Shown here piece after piece: positions 63,771-64,000 of a stretch of 64,000 bases of DNA. The notes beneath the pieces were generated by a model, which was not told the origin of the DNA, searched no databases, and was given only the letters and a program-made list of their open reading frames with translations. Each line of letters begins with the position of its first letter. Position 1 is the stretch's first letter. The DNA comes from a candidate division CSSED10-310 bacterium (GTDB lineage: Bacteria > CSSED10-310): the NCBI GenBank assembly GCA_016931515.1, contig JAFGEQ010000005.1, forward strand, positions 215,617 through 279,616, written 5' to 3'. The translations under genes and the position numbers were made by a program.

Positions 63771-63811
63771 CATCATGACGCAGGATGGGCGAACCTCTTG
63801 TTCGCCCATCC
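63771..63811 (+). repeat. Palindromic intergenic repeat, short form
   Basis: GGATGGGCGAAC (63783-63794), CTCTT loop, GTTCGCCCATCC (63800-63811) form a perfect 12-bp hairpin, preceded by ATCATGACGCA, which matches the flank of the copy at 60681. Confidence 0.75.
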
Positions 63812-63828
63812 GATCATTCATTGGGGAA

Positions 63829-63930
63829 TGTCGTGACGCCTAATGGGTGGGGAAACCCCGGGCCACCATTCGACCATCGAGAACCATCCGGACGCAGAAG
63901 GGCACGGCGACCGCGCCCCTTGTATCTTAA
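63829..63930 (+). repeat. Palindromic intergenic repeat, long form B
   Basis: A TAATGGGTG core with inner GGGG-AAA-CCCC stem and outer ATGG/CCAT arms, then ATCGAGAACCATCCGGACGCA (17 of 21 bases shared with 60729-60749), then a GGGCACGGCG...CGCGCCCC stem. It is the same family as the unit at 60681-60775. Confidence 0.65.
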
Positions 63931-64000
63931 CAATTGTCAGGGATTTGCGATTGAGCGCCCCTTGAGTCACACTCGTTCGTAGCATAATCCGGATCCCTGA

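Larger units (their letters stand above)
63650..64000. other. Intergenic region rich in palindromic repeats
   Basis: These 351 bp to the window edge contain no gene I can support. Two repeat units are listed separately; the last 60 bp include a second GCGCCCCTTG (63954-63963), suggesting another partial unit. Confidence 0.55.

Overview
The window is bacterial chromosome from a diderm (Gram-negative-type) organism. It carries a TolC-type outer-membrane channel, a TonB/ExbB/ExbD system, a predicted outer-membrane beta-barrel, and O-antigen ligase and flippase genes. Genes are densely packed with many 1-14 nt stop/start overlaps. Shine-Dalgarno sites are clear, and GTG and TTG starts are common. 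Thr-Pro-rich linkers in secreted haem proteins, a 23-haem cytochrome and several lineage-unfamiliar proteins suggest a poorly cultivated phylum, but nothing here (no rRNA, no marker set) fixes the taxonomy. I see no phage, transposase, CRISPR array or rRNA; the only RNA gene is tRNA-Ala(GGC).

Layout. 1-10.7 kb (minus strand): a TolC-like channel, a lipoprotein adaptor and two RND permeases form a complete tripartite efflux operon, trailed by a YgjP-type metallopeptidase and a truncated Ste24/M48 peptidase. 10.8-13.1 kb (minus): exbB-exbD-exbD-tonB with a strong terminator. 13.2-15.2 kb (minus): the two ATPases of an oligopeptide ABC importer without permeases. 15.4-16.4 kb (plus): an unrecognised coiled-coil/Pro-Ala-rich protein and tRNA-Ala. 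16.5-21.6 kb (minus): a haem cluster with two paralogous mono-haem secreted proteins flanking a 23-CxxCH cytochrome translationally coupled to an outer-membrane barrel, a candidate porin-cytochrome conduit. 21.9-27.4 kb (plus): DUF485, an ActP-like acetate/cation symporter, a Cache-PAS-CBS-CBS-DUF294 nucleotidyltransferase fusion and a calcineurin-like phosphoesterase, a candidate sensory/regulatory module for carboxylate uptake.

27.5-43 kb is mostly housekeeping and envelope: an AsmA-like protein and an anchored SGNH hydrolase; an unknown membrane protein; phosphatidylethanolamine synthesis (pssA, psd); a SerB-like HAD phosphatase; an M29 aminopeptidase; a Gld-type ABC-2 exporter with its auxiliary and DUF4340 proteins; and an HtrA/Deg protease.

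43-60.7 kb is a surface-polysaccharide locus. It holds O-antigen ligase, two GT-C type glycosyltransferases, an asparagine-synthetase-like amidotransferase, an unrecognised alpha/alpha protein, a Wzx-type flippase, an SDR epimerase/dehydratase, a UPF0104 membrane protein, two left-handed beta-helix acyltransferases, a GT2 enzyme, and a WbpB/WbpD/WbpE-like trio for 3-acetamido sugars followed by a UbiA-family prenyltransferase. The trio plus the amidotransferase suggests a diacetamido-uronamide sugar. 61-63.7 kb holds an LtaS-like phosphoglycerol transferase and a membrane-anchored dual-specificity phosphatase, set among palindromic intergenic repeats that also occur elsewhere in the window.
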